A DNA stretch of 43,787 bases from Deltaproteobacteria bacterium (GCA_019308785.1 JAFDHL010000032.1:1-43787), one strand, 5' to 3'; counted from the stretch's first letter, positions 33,751 to 43,787 are shown. The notes: generated by a model not told the origin, from the sequence alone. A program made the numbers and translations.

Positions 33751-34953
33751 TCAAAGCGCCTTTTCCGCCTTTTCGATGGCTTTCAGGATTTTGGGAATCT
33801 GTTCTTCCATGTTGATATTGATTGGAATGGTGAGGCACAGTGACAACAGTTTTGCCGTTTTCGGCAGAGATGCGGCTTCATAGGCGCACCTTGGCTCCCC
33901 TGATTCTGTTCTAAAGGGATAGCCGGAACGGATTAGGGTCTTGCTGGCCAGCAGATGCTCCCATCTTTCGTAATAATGCCAGGTATTATCATACCAGTAA
34001 ACCGTCGGACACCCTTCCTCAGTCAGGACACTGTTAAAGGCCTTAGCCTTCTCCTCGGTGGGAAGGAAAAAGATAAGAAAAGAGGCAATGTCTCCTTGCG
34101 GGTCAGGAATGCTCCTGAAGCTGATCTGATCAATTCCGGCTAAGGCCTCTTTGATTCGAAGTTTATTTTCACGCTGTCTTGCCAAGATGACGTTATCCAG
34201 TTTTTTCAACTGGGCAAGGCCAAGTGCCCCCTGGAGTTCCATCATGCGATAATTGAGCCCGATAAAGCTTCTCTTCTCAAGCCCCCTGCCTACATTCGGA
34301 TCATGGTCATGGCCGTGGTCGTGATATTCAGACGCCCGAATGAACATGTCTTTGTCATTGGTGATAACCATGCCTCCTTCACCCGTAGTCAAGGTCTTGA
34401 CCGAATCAAAGGAAAAGGTTCCCATTTTCCCAAATGACCCTAATGCCTTTCCTTTCAGTTTACCGCCACATGCCTGAGCCGTATCTTCTATGACGGGAAT
34501 GTTCAGACGATCAGCCTCCTCCATAATCTCAACGATTCCGGCCTGGCTCCCGCACATGTGTACCGGAATAATTGCCTTCGTCCGTTCGGACACCCTCTTT
34601 TGGATGTCGGCAGGGTCAAGGCACAAGGTGTCATCTATTTCGGCAAAGACCGGTATGGCCCCTGCATCAAAGATGGCCTCCCAGGTGGCCACAAAGGTAA
34701 AACCCTGTGTGATCACTTCATCGCCCGGACCGATGCCGAGGGCGGCTAAGGCTACTCTCAGGGCGGCTGTGCCTGAGGATACGGCCAGGGCATGACTTAC
34801 CCCGCAGTATCCGGCAAATTCCTTTTCAAATTCCTCAACCTTATATATCCCCTGTCTTTGTTCATCGAACTCGTATCGAAAAAGGGTTTTTCGTTTCAAA
34901 ACCTCTAATATTTCCTTTTCTTCCTCTTTTCCTATGACCTCAAATCCAGGCAT
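33751..34953 (-). CDS. DegT/DnrJ/EryC1-family aminotransferase
   Basis: A 400-residue PLP aminotransferase, second of this family in the window. It has ALAVSSGTAALRVALAALG, QGFTFVATWEAI, IPVIEDTAQACGGK (PLP-binding Asp) and the PLP lysine K186 in FSFDSVKTLTTGEGG, and ends in a helical tail typical of the longer subgroup. Members near sugar-alcohol or alcohol dehydrogenases are known for making amino sugars or for aminating other keto compounds. Here the downstream gene on the same strand order (upstream in the operon) is an iron-containing alcohol dehydrogenase that is interrupted by a stop. Only 26 bases separate the two, so they form an operon. Substrate not predictable. Confidence 0.88.
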   Translation of the reverse strand: MPGFEVIGKEEEKEILEVLKRKTLFRYEFDEQRQGIYKVEEFEKEFAGYCGVSHALAVSSGTAALRVALAALGIGPGDEVITQGFTFVATWEAIFDAGAIPVFAEIDDTLCLDPADIQKRVSERTKAIIPVHMCGSQAGIVEIMEEADRLNIPVIEDTAQACGGKLKGKALGSFGKMGTFSFDSVKTLTTGEGGMVITNDKDMFIRASEYHDHGHDHDPNVGRGLEKRSFIGLNYRMMELQGALGLAQLKKLDNVILARQRENKLRIKEALAGIDQISFRSIPDPQGDIASFLIFFLPTEEKAKAFNSVLTEEGCPTVYWYDNTWHYYERWEHLLASKTLIRSGYPFRTESGEPRCAYEAASLPKTAKLLSLCLTIPININMEEQIPKILKAIEKAEKAL

Positions 34954-34979
34954 GTTTAAGCCTCCATATTACTATTACT

Positions 34980-36146
34980 TTAGATTCCTTCAAATGCCCT
35001 TTTGTAAATATCTTCCGCAACCTTGGCCGTCATCGGTCTTGGATTATTCATGATCGGTCTTTCTATCTTCATTGCAGCTTCGGCCATATCGGAAATAGAA
35101 TCTTCCGGAATCCGGAGATCCTTAAGTGTTCGCGGAATCCCAATATCCCGGGCAAGGTCCCGGACTGCTTTCACCACAAGGGTAGCCGTATCACGCTCCG
35201 AACACCCTTCTATTTCTTCTCCCATTGCCCAGGCAATACGCGCGAACTTGTCTATATTCCCGGGATAGTTGTATTCAAGTACATACGGAAGCATTAATGC
35301 ATTTGCCATGCCGTGGGGGACATCAAAGAACGCCCCGAGGGGATAGGCAAGCGCGTGGACTGCCCCAACCCCGGACATGGCTAAACCCAGGCCGGCCAAA
35401 TAGCTGGCCTTCATCATAAAATTGCGAAACCGGATGTCACTCCCACTAAAGACAGCTCCCCTCAAATTGTCAGAGATGATCTCAATAGCCGTGAGGGAAA
35501 GCGGTTCACTCATGAAGTGGGCTTAAAGGGAAGTAAAAGACTCAATCGCATGGGTCAGGGCGTCCATACCGGTGGAGGCGGTTACATCCGGAGGGAGTCC
35601 GAGTGTGAGTTCAGGATCCAGAATGGCCGTGTGAGGATAAAGAAAAGGGCTGTTGATGCCGCCCTTTGACTTTGTTTCCCTCATTGTAAAGACCGATGTG
35701 AAGGTCGCCTCACTTCCTGTGCCTGCCGTAGTCGGAACCATAATTGTGGGAAGCCCCGGTTTTTTTACGAGGTTAAGGCCAACATAATCCAGGGCCTTAC
35801 CCTCATTCTTACCAAGAATAGCAATGGCCTTGGCAACATCCATTGTGCTGCCACCCCCAACGGCTATGACGCAGTCTGCCTTCTCTTTTTTTGCCAGTTC
35901 AGCCCCCGTATCGGCCAGGGCAGGCGATGGTTCAGGCGTCACCTCAAAGTAAGGGATGGCCTTGACAGGGCTTTCCTGAAAGGTTTTCTGAATACGTGCG
36001 CACATTTCTGTTTCACTCAGGGCTCGATCTACAACAAGAAGCGCCCTGGATGCTCCCAGTAACTGACATTCAGATATAATCTGATTAATGGCGCCAACTC
36101 CAAAAATCGTCTTCTTCACCCCTTCAGTGGTTACCAAACTCTCCAT
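34980..36146 (-). pseudogene. Iron-containing alcohol dehydrogenase interrupted by one in-frame stop
   Basis: A 389-codon frame that is continuous apart from one TAA at 35523-35525. The upstream part (36146-35523) has TTEGVKKTIFGVGAINQI, CVIAVGGGSTMDVAKAIAI (NAD site) and STGMDALTHAIESF. The downstream part (from about 35520) continues as SEPLSLTAIEIISDNLRGAV and GAVHALAYPLGAFFDVPHGM. Asp and His of DALTHAIE and the two His of HALAYPLGAFFDVPHG form the iron site and are kept. Relatives have a Lys-Ala pair (SKKANPISD-like) exactly where the stop falls, so AAA or AAG to TAA fits. Either a recent nonsense mutation or a sequence error; readthrough cannot be excluded. Confidence 0.85.
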
Positions 36147-36662
36147 TTGATTTTCCTTATGGTAATTACTCAGGTTATTTAGGCTGAAGGCTGAAGACTA
36201 TTAGTAAAGAGCTGAACGTGTTACAAATGGGGCTCCTATTATTGTATTACTGTAACTGCTTTATCTCTGAAAAGAACTCTTTCGGTTCTCTTTCCCCTTC
36301 AGTCTTCAGTCTAAACACCTTCAGCCTGACTACGTTCAGTCTAAACACCTTCAGCCTGACTACGTGAGTAGTCACTCCTTATGTACTTAAATGAAATTAT
36401 TTTATGTTCGGGAAACTTCAAGGCTTGTCCATGATATAAATTTTTATATTGCAACAATTAAACCAATATAGGAAATATATCAAGATGTGGAACAATACCA
36501 AGCTCCGCGATCCGAATTTGGCAGCTCTGTGACTGGAATAAGCTACATTTTTGTATTACATAGTGTATTAATGCTACATTTTTGTATTGCCTGTTTTATT
36601 TTGTATGTAATCAAATAGCATAAGTAACTGAAAAAACGTGTGATTCATTTATTTATTATGTT
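36147..36662. other. Long intergenic region with inverted and tandem repeats
   Basis: About 515 bases without a gene. TTTAGGCTGAAGGCTGAAG (about 36178-36196) is nearly the reverse complement of CTTCAGTCTTCAGTCTAAA (about 36297-36315), making a 138-base inverted-repeat structure, and a perfect 30-base tandem repeat follows. The rest (36370-36660) is AT-rich. The sigma-54-type promoter of glnA lies at its end, so this region may hold upstream activator sites, but none was recognised. Confidence 0.55.
36305..36364. repeat. 30-nt perfect tandem repeat (two copies)
   Basis: The unit starting TTCAGTCTAAACACC and ending CAGCCTGACTACG appears at 36305-36334 and 36335-36364 without mismatch. It resembles the tandem duplications found inside the broken polysaccharide genes, but here it is non-coding. 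Confidence 0.95.
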
Positions 36663-36678
36663 TGGCATCATCATTGCT
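36663..36678 (+). promoter_or_regulatory. Sigma-54 (RpoN) -24/-12 promoter of glnA
   Basis: TGGCATCATCATTGCT matches the sigma-54 consensus TGGCACGN4TTGCW at the invariant GG (36664-36665) and GC (36676-36677) with the obligatory 10-base spacing between them. Transcription would begin near 36689, leaving a leader of about 50 bases before the glnA start. Control of glnA by RpoN and an NtrC-like activator is established in many Proteobacteria, so the match is credible. Confidence 0.75.
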
Positions 36679-36741
36679 ATTTTTTAGAAGTCAGGGCAGA
36701 ATGGTTTGGCCAGAAAATTTTTTCCAACAGGAGGTAACAAG

Positions 36742-38070
36742 ATGAATTGCCAGAATGAAGACGATGTAAGAAAAATCGTAAAGGATATGGATATCAGCTT
36801 TATTCAATTCTGGTTTACCGATGTCCTTGGAGTCCTTAAAAGTTTCGCAATTACACCCTCGGAACTGGAAGAGGGTTTGACGGAAGGGATGGGATTTGAC
36901 GGCTCTTCCATCGAGGGCTTTGCCAGGATTGAGGAGAGCGATATGATCGCAAAACCGGATCTCACCACATTCCAGTTGGTACCGTGGAGGGGCGGTGACC
37001 GGCCCGTGGCCCGTATGTTCTGCGATATTTTGAATCCGGACGCAACACCCTATGAAGGGGATCCCAGATATGTATTCAAGCGATTATTGAAAAAAGTGGC
37101 CGAACAGGGCTACACCTTTTATTTAGGACCCGAACTGGAATATTTTTATTTCAAAGACAATACGTGCACCGAGACAATAGATACGGGCGGGTATTTTGAT
37201 TCCCGGCCACTGGACATGGGAAGCACCTTGAGAAGGGACACTATATTTGCCCTGCAGGAGATGGGGATTCAGGTGGAATACAGCCATCATGAGGTCGCGC
37301 CCAGCCAGCATGAAATAGACCTTCGTTATGACGAGGGTCTGAAGATGGCCGACAAGACCATGACATACCGTCTGGTTGTAAAAGAAATCGCTCGGGAGCA
37401 CGGTGTTTACGCCACGTTTATGCCAAAGCCCATTTTCGGGGAGAATGGAAGCGGTATGCACGTGCACCAGTCGCTTTTTCAGGGGGATCGGAATGCCTTT
37501 TATGATCCCAATGACAAATACAATCTTTCTGATCTGGCCAAGCACTACATTGCTGGAGTGATGCGTCACGCACCGGAGATAGCGGCCGTGACAAACCAGT
37601 GGGTCAATTCATACAAACGATTGGTACCCGGTTTTGAGGCACCTGTGTATGTGTCGTGGGCCAGGAGAAACAGGTCTGCAATGATCCGGGTGCCCATGTA
37701 TAAGCCGGGGAAAGAAGCGGCCACCCGCATGGAGTTTCGCTCCCCGGACCCTGCTTGTAATCCCTATCTCGCTTTTGCTGTGATGTTAGGAGCCGGACTG
37801 GAAGGGATTGAGAAGAAATATGAGTTGCCGGAACCTATTGAAGAGGATATTTTTGAGATGAATCCGGCGGAACGAAAGGCCCACGGGATTACAGACCTTC
37901 CAGGGAATCTTTACGCAGCCATCTTAGAGACGGAGAAAAGCGAACTGGTCAGAAGCGTGTTAGGCGATCACGTTTTTAACAAATTCATTGAAAATAAAAA
38001 GATCGAATGGGATCAATACAGGACCCATGTAAGCCAGTTTGAACTTGAGAGATATTTACCAAGGCTGTAA
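36742..38070 (+). CDS. glnA: Glutamine synthetase, type I (alpha-like)
   Basis: A 442-residue glutamine synthetase that makes glutamine from glutamate, ammonia and ATP in the cytoplasm as a dodecamer. Signature segments are GMGFDGSSIEGFARIEESDM, FYLGPELEYFYF, GENGSGMHVHQSLF (ATP-binding) and the C-terminal YLPRL. ATG 36742 is chosen for AGGAGG 7 bases upstream; an in-frame TTG at 36706 lies before the ribosome-binding site. At 442 residues, without the extra ~25-residue insert and the NLYDLP adenylylation loop of the beta type, it is alpha-like, so covalent adenylylation is unlikely and transcriptional control (the sigma-54 site) may dominate. It leads a nitrogen-assimilation block with gltB. 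Confidence 0.95.
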   Translation: MNCQNEDDVRKIVKDMDISFIQFWFTDVLGVLKSFAITPSELEEGLTEGMGFDGSSIEGFARIEESDMIAKPDLTTFQLVPWRGGDRPVARMFCDILNPDATPYEGDPRYVFKRLLKKVAEQGYTFYLGPELEYFYFKDNTCTETIDTGGYFDSRPLDMGSTLRRDTIFALQEMGIQVEYSHHEVAPSQHEIDLRYDEGLKMADKTMTYRLVVKEIAREHGVYATFMPKPIFGENGSGMHVHQSLFQGDRNAFYDPNDKYNLSDLAKHYIAGVMRHAPEIAAVTNQWVNSYKRLVPGFEAPVYVSWARRNRSAMIRVPMYKPGKEAATRMEFRSPDPACNPYLAFAVMLGAGLEGIEKKYELPEPIEEDIFEMNPAERKAHGITDLPGNLYAAILETEKSELVRSVLGDHVFNKFIENKKIEWDQYRTHVSQFELERYLPRL

Positions 38071-38412
38071 TTCTAATTCGTTGAGTCGACAAATAATATA
38101 CGCCTTTAATTAGTTGGTATTGCTCAAAACTGTTCGCACGGGATATAAATTTATCCGATTCCCAGGTATGGATTCTTAAGTCTGGCGCCTAAAAATCCGG
38201 ACCAATATTGTTAAAGCGAAGGGTATGGGGCTCTTTTTTCAGAATCGACTCGGCCAGATCGCTGGACTTGGCAATCCTGCAAACCAAGGCGGGCGGCGGG
38301 CTGCCCAGGTTTATGCCCTATCCTGTGTCCTGGGCGTGAAGCACAGCAAGCTACCCGCCCGCCTCAGGTAGCAAACCCCATGTCCTTCAAGATGTGAAAA
38401 GTTTTGAACATT
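38071..38412. other. Intergenic region with nested GC-rich hairpin
   Basis: After glnA, AGGCGGGCGG (38287-38296) pairs with CCGCCCGCCT (38355-38364) and, inside that, GCCCAGG (38303-38309) with CCTGGGC (38329-38335). A third stem GCTACC/GGTAGC (38350-38372) competes with it. These could act as RNA structure or be dispersed repeats. No gene was seen in 38071-38412. Confidence 0.5.
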
Positions 38413-38590
38413 ACTGATTGATGGACTCGTAAAAAGTCCATCAACAGGCCGTGGGCGATTAAGCCCCGGCCTTGGGTGGGGGTGGTCCCGCGGTACGCAG
38501 GATTGAATTCACTTCAAATGGCGGGGGAGGGGTAGCCCTCTCCCGCCGAGTAAAAAGGCGCGAAGCGACTTTTTACGAGGTTATCACTGA
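38413..38590. mobile_element. MITE-like hairpin element with CTCGTAAAAAGTC inverted ends
   Basis: About 178 bases, no coding capacity. The left end CTCGTAAAAAGTC (38426-38438) is the exact reverse complement of the right end (38567-38579), both flanked by TGAT-like bases. Inside are a 9-bp hairpin (TGATGGACT/AGTCCATCA, 38419-38443), a 12-bp stem with one mismatch and GTAG loop (38520-38547), and GTAAAAAG/CTTTTTAC (38550-38576). A solo end occurs at 24508-24530. Terminal inverted repeats plus more than one copy suggest a non-autonomous mobile or REP-like element; the transposase that moves it is not in the window. It could also terminate glnA transcription. Confidence 0.6.
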
Positions 38591-38644
38591 TTAGTTAGAT
38601 AGACATTTAACGAATTAACCATTCAATAAGGAGACAAAAAGATC

Positions 38645-39877
38645 ATGAAAGATGAAACCATGTCCGTTATTGGCCGGAGCCTCTTTGGTTTTCAGGCTGC
38701 TTTGCAACAGGCCGGTTCGAGCTTTGAGGAATATCTGGATAAGTATTACTTCCGGAAATGGATGGGGGATACCCTTTATGCGGCCATGGCGTTGCGTACT
38801 ACCTTTGTAACTGCCATGCATCAATTCCTGACCGATGAGGGGCTGTTCAACCTTGAACGGATACAAATGAGTCCGGTGACAGACCCATTAGCTCATGACG
38901 TGGAACATATCCCGAATATCCACTACAAGGGCCAGGTTTATGTGATGACCCACAGCATGATCTATTCCAAATTTCTGGCGTGCCATAACCCTAAGATCAA
39001 AGGAGTCTTTGTGGATTCGCCCAACATCAGGCTGGAAATTGAAAGTCCGGACAGGGTACAGAGGGGCAAATACCTGATCGATTTTAGTCAGATGGATCTT
39101 GAGGTAAGGCGAAACCGGGGGATTGATCTGGAGACATATCTGAAGGAACCGGAAAAGGTGAAAAAGCTTCTATCCGAGGATATGGAGAAAGGGATGGATC
39201 TGTTTGAACGGTTGATCATCCATGCCATGACACAATTGGTGGAAAAGAGTGAGGATGCTTTGAAAACCCTCGGGGTAGTGATTGAGGTCCCTAAACAACC
39301 TTTTCCACGTTTTGCGTGTGATGAGGCCAAAAAGAAGTATAGATCCGGCCACGAGGTGAAGCTTGGAGAGGAGATCAAAGAACAATTTTTCTGGATTACG
39401 GGGCTTTTGAGAGAAAACTATGATTTGGTATATCCCTACCTGAGACCCGAAGGCAAAGTCTCTCTTTTGGAATTGACCTCGGACATGATTTACAATTATG
39501 ACATTTGCGCAAAGAGTATTGTCCGGGATACGGGAAAGCAGACTCCTGCGCTCGAAATTCTGTCGGGTGCTGTGAGGGAGTGGATTTATGAGGCAATTGT
39601 GGAAAGGCTGCTGGATAACGGGGTAATCCCTGCAAGGCCTGTTATTTTTGAAGGTAATATTAAAAATATTGACGAACTGGGAGGTTACGGGCCTTTCCTC
39701 ATGATGGCCGCCAAGAAAAATGATCAGGGTCAATCAACATTTCCTGAGACCTATGGTGGTGGCATAGGGGTGGAGAGGACTCTTTATGCCATCTGCCGGG
39801 GACCAGAGCTTGGTAAAATCGATGACATAACCTGCTTTGGGAAAAACCCCGACAGCCATCAGATCTATATGTTTTAG
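38645..39877 (+). CDS. Class II aminoacyl-tRNA-synthetase-like protein (archaeal-type asparagine synthetase A-related)
   Basis: A 410-residue catalytic-core-like protein without a tRNA anticodon-binding domain. It shows class II motif 2-like features ([20 protein letters not shown] resembles the ligand-side strand of AspRS/AsnRS) and motif 3 in [18 protein letters not shown]. Such stand-alone AspRS/AsnRS paralogues are known from archaea as asparagine synthetases; related bacterial proteins occur near glutamate synthase. Its place between glnA and gltB fits a role in making asparagine from aspartate and ammonia or glutamine. An alternative is another amide- or peptide-bond ligase. AGGAG at about 38630 supports the ATG at 38645. 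Confidence 0.75.
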   Translation: MKDETMSVIGRSLFGFQAALQQAGSSFEEYLDKYYFRKWMGDTLYAAMALRTTFVTAMHQFLTDEGLFNLERIQMSPVTDPLAHDVEHIPNIHYKGQVYVMTHSMIYSKFLACHNPKIKGVFVDSPNIRLEIESPDRVQRGKYLIDFSQMDLEVRRNRGIDLETYLKEPEKVKKLLSEDMEKGMDLFERLIIHAMTQLVEKSEDALKTLGVVIEVPKQPFPRFACDEAKKKYRSGHEVKLGEEIKEQFFWITGLLRENYDLVYPYLRPEGKVSLLELTSDMIYNYDICAKSIVRDTGKQTPALEILSGAVREWIYEAIVERLLDNGVIPARPVIFEGNIKNIDELGGYGPFLMMAAKKNDQGQSTFPETYGGGIGVERTLYAICRGPELGKIDDITCFGKNPDSHQIYMF

Positions 39878-39890
39878 TAATTGCAGGATT

Positions 39891-42800
39891 ATGACAAGTG
39901 TTGACAACATGATGTTTGGCCGCTTTCCGCAAGCACAGGGGTTGTATGATCCCGGCCAAGAACATGACGCCTGTGGCGTTGGATTTGTTGCAAATATTGA
40001 CGGAATAAAAAGTCATAGCATTATCGAGAAGGGGATCAAAGTCCTGGAAAACCTGCTCCACCGCGGTGCCGTAGGCGGGGATTTTACGACCGGAGATGGC
40101 GCGGGAATCCTTTTTCAGATTCCCGATGCCGCGCTTCGGCGGGATTGTAAGGTTGCGGGTATCAGTTTGCCTGATCCGGGCAACTATGGTGTAGGCATGA
40201 TCTTTATGCCCCAATCCTCAGGCTTCAGGGAAGAGTGCTCCCGTATTATAGAAAAGACTGTCGCCTCCGAAGGTCTGGGATTCCTTGGGTGGAGAAAGGT
40301 GCCCGTTGATGAAAGTGCCATTTCGGGCCAGGCCAGGCAGCAGCAGCCTGTCATAATGCAATGCTTTTTGCACGGAAAAGGACTGGTTTCAGCGGCACTG
40401 GAGCGTAAGCTCTATGTGGTTCGCAGACAGGTTGAGAATCAGGCAATGGCAGCGGTTGGCGATGGGGATATCTTTTATATTCCAAGTTTCTCCTGCCGGA
40501 CAATCATCTACAAGGGCCTTTTTTCGGCTCCACAGTTACTGAGGTTTTACAAGGACCTGAGTGACCCTGAACAGGTCAGCTCAGTTGCGGTTATCCATCA
40601 GAGGTACAGTACCAATACCTTCCCCTCATGGGAACTGGCACAGCCTTTCCGGTATCTGGCCCATAACGGGGAGATTAACACCCTGCGCGGGAATCTAAAT
40701 CAGATCAGATCACGCCAATCCATGTTGAAGTCAGACCTGTTCGGGCATGACATCAAAAAGCTCCTGCCGATCATTGACGAGAGGGGCAGTGATTCAGCTT
40801 GCCTCGATAATGTCCTGGAACTCCTCGTTAATGCCGGGCGCTCACTTCCACACTCCATGCTTATGCTTGTGCCCGAGGCATGGGGTGCCAAATACCCCAT
40901 GGGTCCGGATCAACGCGGGTTTTTTGAGTACCACGCGGGCCTGATGGAGCCGTGGGATGGACCAGCAGCCATAGCATTCTCAGATGGGAGTCAGGTGGGG
41001 GCCATGCTGGATCGCAATGGCCTGAGGCCCGCCCGTTATACCATCACCAAAAGCGGGTTCATGGCTTTTGCGTCCGAAGCGGGTGTTCTGGACTTCCCGG
41101 CTGATGAGGTTGCCGAGAAAGGAGCTTTACGGCCGGGTCAGATAATTATAGTCGATACGAATAAAAAGCGTGTTCTTAAGAATGGAGAAATCAAGACATT
41201 TTTTGCCAGGCGACAACCTTATCGCAGATGGGTTGAGGAGAACAAGATTACTCTGCGCGGATTTTACAGTGATGTGGCGTCTATTAAGCCTGATTTTGAT
41301 CGTCTCCTGTTTAGCCAGAAGCTTTTCGGGTATACACGCGAAGATCTTCAGATGCTCTTAGCGGTTCTTTCAGAAAAAAATCAACTGCTTTATTCCTATT
41401 TTAAACAGCTCTTCGCCCAGGTGACAAATCCGGCAATCGATCCTGTCCGGGAAGAACTGGTCATGTCACTCATGACATTTATCGGTAACCCCGGCAATAT
41501 CCTGTCTGAGGTTCCCCAAAACAGCCGTTTGATCAAGTTGTTGCATCCGATTCTTTCCAATGAGGATTTGTCACGTTTAAAACACCTGAAGATTGAGGGC
41601 TTCCACTCTGTAACGTTGCCCATGGCATTCCCCGCCCGTGGGACCGGAAAGCATTTAGATGTGGCGATTGAGCAGCTCTGTGACCAGAGCGAGAAGGCTC
41701 TGGCCAAGGGAGACTCCCTGATCATCCTGAGCGACCGGGATCTTCCTGAAGGTTCCGCGCCCATACCGGCCTTTCTGGGGGTATCGGCGGTTAACCAGTA
41801 TCTGGTTCGTAAAGGCCTGCGGGCCGACACAGGGCTTATCGTGGAAACCGGTGAAGCCAGAGAAGTGATGCACATGGCTTTGCTCTTAGGCTATGGAGCC
41901 ACGGCTGTGAATCCGTATGTGGCCTTTGATACAGTTGCTGCAATGGACTTGAAAGGAGAGTTGAGCAAGAACCTGATCGTCGGGGTGGCTATTGAGAACT
42001 ATATCAAGGCACTGTGCAGGGGGTTGCTAAAAATCATGTCGAAGATGGGCATTTCTACCCTGCGGAGTTACAGGAGTGCGCAGGTTTTCGAGGCTATTGG
42101 TCTGAATAGTGATCTGGTCGAAAAGTACTTTACGGGTACAGCTTCACGCATAGAGGGCATAGGACTTGATGAAATTGCTGCAGAGGCAAACGCCCGATAC
42201 GAGGAGGCTTACAACAAGGCGCCGGACGCGCCAAAGATCCTCCCGAGCGGCGGGCATTACAGGCTCCGCCTGGACGGGGAACGGCATCTATGGACACCGG
42301 AATCCATTAACGCCATTCAGCAGGCGACCCGGAAAAACGACTACAGGTTATACGGAAAATACGCAGACTTGATCAACAATCAGGCAGAAAGAGCATCGAC
42401 GCTCCGTGGTCTGTTCCGTTTCACTAAAACAGATCCTGTTCCCCTAAAAGAAGTAGAACCGGCCTCTGAAATCATGAAGCGATTTGTGACGAGCGCCATG
42501 TCGTTCGGTTCCATCAGCCGGGAAGCCCACGAGACCATTGCCATTGCAATGAACCGCATAAAAGGCATGAGCAACTGTGGTGAGGGAGGCGAGGACCCGG
42601 CCCGTTACCAGCTTCTCCCGAATGGGGACAACCGTTCAAGTGCTGTAAAGCAGGTGGCAAGCGGGCGCTTCGGGGTGACAGCAGAGTACTTAGTTAATGC
42701 CAGGGAGCTTCAGATCAAGATCGCACAGGGTGCCAAACCCGGCGAGGGTGGCCAGTTACCCGGGCACAAGGTCAATGAAGAGATCGCGCGGGTGCGTCAT

Positions 42801-43787
42801 TCTACACCGGGGGTCACGCTGATTTCACCATCGCCTCACCATGATATCTATTCCATTGAAGATCTGTCACAACTTATCTTCGACCTGAAAAATGCAAACG
42901 CTGATGCCAGAATTTCAGTGAAGCTTGTGTCCGAGAACGGAGTAGGAACCATCGCTGCCGGGGTATCCAAGGCGCGTGCGGATATGGTTCTGATCAGCGG
43001 TTATGATGGGGGTACGGGTGCCTCACCGCTTTCGTCCATCAGGCATGCAGGCGCTCCGTGGGAACTGGGCCTTTCAGAGACACAGCAGACGCTTGTTCTG
43101 AATGGATTGCGGAGCAGAATCAGGGTGCAGGTGGACGGTCAGATGAAAACGGGTCGTGATGTCATTATCGCCGCGCTTTTAGGGGCAGAGGAATATGGCT
43201 TTGCCACAGCAGTTCTGGTTGTATTGGGTTGTGTGATGATGAGAAAGTGCAATAAAAACATCTGCTCAGTGGGTATCGCAACGCAAGACCCAGGATTGCG
43301 CAAATTTTTTGCCGGCAAACCGGAATATGTTCAGAATTACTTTTCCATGGTTGCGGAAGAGGTTCGTGAATATATGGCTCAACTGGGATTCCGCAAAGTG
43401 GACGATCTGATCGGCAGATCTGACATTTTGGAGATGGATAGGGCAGTGGATTTCTGGAAGGCAAAAGGCCTGGATCTTTCAAAGATCCTTTACCGTCCGA
43501 AAATGGATGAAAATATCCCCTATCGCTGCATTGAGCCACAGCAACACAACATCGAAAACGTCATGGACAGAGACCTGAATCGGTCCGTCGGCACTATGCT
43601 TTCCGGAGAGATTGCCAGGCGTTACGGTAATATGGGCCTGTCTGATGATACAATCGTTTGCAGGTTCAGGGGAGCGGCAGGCCAGAGTTTCGGTGCATTT
43701 GTCTCAAAGGGTCAGACAATGATTCTGGAAGGTGAAGCCAATGATTACCTGGGTAAGGGATTATCGGGGGGCAAGATCATTGTAAAG
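39891..43787 (+). CDS. gltB: Glutamate synthase large subunit (partial, runs off the window)
   Basis: An open frame of 1299 codons with no stop to the window end. Near the N-terminus [15 protein letters not shown] carries the glutaminase Cys (about C28), which in this family is freed by removal of a short propeptide. [13 protein letters not shown] is a glutamine-amidotransferase signature. Later come [13 protein letters not shown] (FMN-binding domain) and [21 protein letters not shown] with three Cys for the 3Fe-4S cluster, and the frame ends in the GXGXG domain at [15 protein letters not shown]. It makes two glutamates from glutamine and 2-oxoglutarate. About 200 residues are missing at the 3' end. 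The ribosome-binding site is only 2 bases from ATG 39891, so ATG 39909 or 39912 is possible. Confidence 0.95.
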   Translation, partial: MTSVDNMMFGRFPQAQGLYDPGQEHDACGVGFVANIDGIKSHSIIEKGIKVLENLLHRGAVGGDFTTGDGAGILFQIPDAALRRDCKVAGISLPDPGNYGVGMIFMPQSSGFREECSRIIEKTVASEGLGFLGWRKVPVDESAISGQARQQQPVIMQCFLHGKGLVSAALERKLYVVRRQVENQAMAAVGDGDIFYIPSFSCRTIIYKGLFSAPQLLRFYKDLSDPEQVSSVAVIHQRYSTNTFPSWELAQPFRYLAHNGEINTLRGNLNQIRSRQSMLKSDLFGHDIKKLLPIIDERGSDSACLDNVLELLVNAGRSLPHSMLMLVPEAWGAKYPMGPDQRGFFEYHAGLMEPWDGPAAIAFSDGSQVGAMLDRNGLRPARYTITKSGFMAFASEAGVLDFPADEVAEKGALRPGQIIIVDTNKKRVLKNGEIKTFFARRQPYRRWVEENKITLRGFYSDVASIKPDFDRLLFSQKLFGYTREDLQMLLAVLSEKNQLLYSYFKQLFAQVTNPAIDPVREELVMSLMTFIGNPGNILSEVPQNSRLIKLLHPILSNEDLSRLKHLKIEGFHSVTLPMAFPARGTGKHLDVAIEQLCDQSEKALAKGDSLIILSDRDLPEGSAPIPAFLGVSAVNQYLVRKGLRADTGLIVETGEAREVMHMALLLGYGATAVNPYVAFDTVAAMDLKGELSKNLIVGVAIENYIKALCRGLLKIMSKMGISTLRSYRSAQVFEAIGLNSDLVEKYFTGTASRIEGIGLDEIAAEANARYEEAYNKAPDAPKILPSGGHYRLRLDGERHLWTPESINAIQQATRKNDYRLYGKYADLINNQAERASTLRGLFRFTKTDPVPLKEVEPASEIMKRFVTSAMSFGSISREAHETIAIAMNRIKGMSNCGEGGEDPARYQLLPNGDNRSSAVKQVASGRFGVTAEYLVNARELQIKIAQGAKPGEGGQLPGHKVNEEIARVRHSTPGVTLISPSPHHDIYSIEDLSQLIFDLKNANADARISVKLVSENGVGTIAAGVSKARADMVLISGYDGGTGASPLSSIRHAGAPWELGLSETQQTLVLNGLRSRIRVQVDGQMKTGRDVIIAALLGAEEYGFATAVLVVLGCVMMRKCNKNICSVGIATQDPGLRKFFAGKPEYVQNYFSMVAEEVREYMAQLGFRKVDDLIGRSDILEMDRAVDFWKAKGLDLSKILYRPKMDENIPYRCIEPQQHNIENVMDRDLNRSVGTMLSGEIARRYGNMGLSDDTIVCRFRGAAGQSFGAFVSKGQTMILEGEANDYLGKGLSGGKIIVK

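Noticed and set aside
36305-36364. CRISPR array
   Set aside because: Two adjacent 30-nt copies with no spacer between them; no cas genes nearby.
36522-36540. TTGGCAGCTCTGTGAC as a second sigma-54 promoter
   Set aside because: The invariant GC of the -12 element is missing; the match at 36663 is clearly better.

Overview
The window most resembles a chromosomal region of an anaerobic Deltaproteobacterium / Desulfobacterota. This rests on gene content (a large exopolysaccharide cluster with XrtA-type accessory genes, a degenerate HD-GYP protein, and an archaeal-type AsnA/AsnRS paralogue between glnA and gltB) and on dispersed hairpin repeats. It is an inference; no rRNA or tRNA gene was seen to confirm it.

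Region 1 (1-2472) holds a small helix-turn-helix regulator behind a promoter full of repeats, an ExeA/XrtA-type AAA ATPase, an HD-GYP-like protein that has lost its HD dyad, and a relic of a four-helix-bundle gene. Region 2 (2689-26767) is a long plus-strand surface-polysaccharide locus: outer-membrane export protein, Wzc-like co-polymerase/tyrosine kinase with an unusual C-terminal membrane segment plus two SH3 domains, Wzy-like polymerase, Wzx-like flippase, many glycosyltransferases, two small methyltransferases, a sugar epimerase, a PHP-like membrane protein, WbqC, a PIG-L deacetylase, a DegT aminotransferase and a WecA-like initiating transferase. A Phd/PIN toxin-antitoxin pair interrupts it. 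At least five genes in this locus are broken, by perfect 14-, 37- and 40-nt tandem duplications or by small frameshifting deletions. This is either real slipped-strand decay (or variation) or an assembly problem, and is flagged as such.

Region 3 (26801-32823) is the most novel part: a compact island encoding a 109-residue Tat-like peptide whose last 51 residues hold 12 Cys and 12 Arg, a radical SAM/SPASM protein with a C-terminal PqqD-like domain, an HPr-kinase-like kinase, a stand-alone PqqD protein, a MidA/NDUFAF7-like methyltransferase with an N-terminal extension, and a nucleotidyltransferase of the NTP_transf_5 type. Together they look like a ribosomal-peptide modification system with an exported Cys/Arg-rich substrate; product and chemistry are unknown.

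Region 4 (33211-36146) has trmO, a second DegT aminotransferase and an iron-containing alcohol dehydrogenase interrupted by one in-frame stop. Region 5 (36147-43787) is a nitrogen-assimilation set: a sigma-54-type promoter, glnA, a hairpin-rich MITE-like element, an asparagine-synthetase-like class II aaRS paralogue, and gltB, which runs off the window.
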